The notes under the pieces are model-generated. The model searched no databases. It saw only the letters and a list, made by a program, of their open reading frames with translations, and was not told the origin of the DNA. The translations under genes and the position numbers were made by a program. Positions 63,229-64,000 of a stretch of DNA of 64,000 bases are shown one piece after another. This stretch comes from Druceiella hillmani. Lineage: Eukaryota > Arthropoda > Insecta > Lepidoptera > Hepialidae. Numbering within the stretch: the first letter of the stretch is position 1; every line of letters begins with the position of its first letter. Location: the NCBI GenBank assembly GCA_039881145.1, contig JAYKKI010000027.1, forward strand, positions 18,425,001 to 18,489,000. The letters are read 5' to 3'.

Positions 63229-63699
63229 CTCTAGGGTTTGTAAAAATAATGCTACAATGTGTAATTTTTCGCCCCGATGTTAATTTTGGTTAGGATTTTT
63301 TTAAAATTCGTATGTAATAATAATAGTTTTTCATTTTTAGTTGACTCCATTTTATGCTTAATAAATATGTGGTAATATAAAATATTTTATTTTATTTACA
63401 TAAAGGGCGCGCGAATCCAGAGCCGCTTATTAACAAAGGAATTTAGTAATTAACAAAGTACCTTGTTAGTTCACCATAAATAACAATTATTCTAATTTTC
63501 TTACCATTTTGATTTTTTCCTCTTATATATACTATTTCACATATTGACATATCCAATACTTTAAATATTATAAAAAATTAGGCTTCAAAATTTTATAACA
63601 TCTACACTAGTAATAAAATTGTAAGAAAGTGAATTCTATACATTTAAAATATTTTTAAAAAAGTAATTAATTTCGCATAGATAATGATAATAGACGCCA

Positions 63700-63853
63700 G
63701 AAAACATGTTTTTAGACTTGTCTATCTGCATGTATGTTATTTTACGTGAAATCTACTGGGCGGAATTTATACTCAACACCAACTTATCAAAAATGTTTAA
63801 ATGTTCTTATTCAAAATTTGACGCGAGTGAAAACGTAGGGAATAGCTAGTAAA
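63700..63853 (+). mobile_element. Helitron-like 3' end
   Basis: 'tctgcatgtatgttattttacg', then 'tgaaatctactgggcgga' and a terminal 'gacgcgagtgaaaacg', 'tagggaatagctagt'. The last bases give CTAG followed by T, after a short GC-rich patch that would pair in an intact copy. This order (TGTATGT...CTACTGGGCGGA...GCGAGTGAAA...AGCTAGT) is what I recall for abundant non-autonomous Helitron-like repeats of Lepidoptera. The 5' end is not identified. Confidence 0.5.
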
Positions 63854-64000
63854 CAAAATTACTAGAATAATCCTTAAAATGTTGATTACTTCAACAACAG
63901 ATCAACTATAATTAATTCGATTATGATTCTTTATCTGATGAGTTTATGGACATTCTTCCTAAATAATCAAAATAGAAGATGTACATAAAGAGAGACAGTG

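Overview
The window looks like a very AT-rich stretch of an arthropod, probably insect, nuclear genome. No bacterial gene organisation, rRNA, complete tRNA or CRISPR array was seen. The best taxonomic clues are repeats: a Jockey-type LINE, a LINE endonuclease of the type often annotated 'craniofacial development protein 2-like', piggyBac-type TTAA elements, Helitron-like CTAG ends, and dispersed repeats built around a 'gtacgg / gtctgtc / ctgagaaa' core that I associate from memory with Lepidoptera. That order-level assignment is an inference.

The only confidently protein-coding piece is one 181-bp exon (45742-45922, + strand). It encodes the N-terminal half of a CUB domain and has clean splice sites on both sides. 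A GC-rich 41-nt segment at 1351-1391, flanked by tgcag and GT, is a possible micro-exon on the same strand. The rest is best read as intron or intergenic DNA around a gene with very long introns. Several GC-elevated islands with homeodomain-type TAATTA cores (about 27.4-27.9, 29.8-30.0, 42.1-42.4, 49.4-49.7 and 58.1-58.4 kb) are candidate conserved non-coding elements.

Layout: 0-5 kb, candidate micro-exon and old dispersed repeats. 5.4-6.4 kb, a minisatellite followed by a 490-bp foldback element. 8.4-8.7 kb, a nearly perfect 55-bp minisatellite. 9.2-19.8 kb, four same-strand copies of one repeat family spaced 3.2-3.8 kb apart, interleaved with a foldback MITE, a 325-bp tandem duplication, a SINE tail and a piggyBac-like non-autonomous element. 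24.4-26.5 kb, a 2.1-kb element with terminal inverted repeats of about 207 bp. 32.6-35.0 kb, a decayed Jockey LINE that has lost catalytic RT motifs. 35.9-37.3 kb, a second LINE relic (endonuclease) abutting a Helitron-like end. 41.7-45.4 kb, tandem repeats, a miRNA-like hairpin, a second MITE copy and a second piggyBac-like copy. 45.7 kb, the CUB exon. 48.8 kb, a tRNA-derived SINE. 47.5-63 kb, long (TA)n tracts, more dispersed repeats, a (GT)n tract and a Helitron-like end at 63.8 kb.

No new multigene system is visible. The most noteworthy signals are the regularly spaced four-copy family with a shared minus-strand open frame, the long-TIR element, the hairpin at 42.9 kb and the possible micro-exon. 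Coordinates of repeat ends are read by eye and may be off by a few bases.
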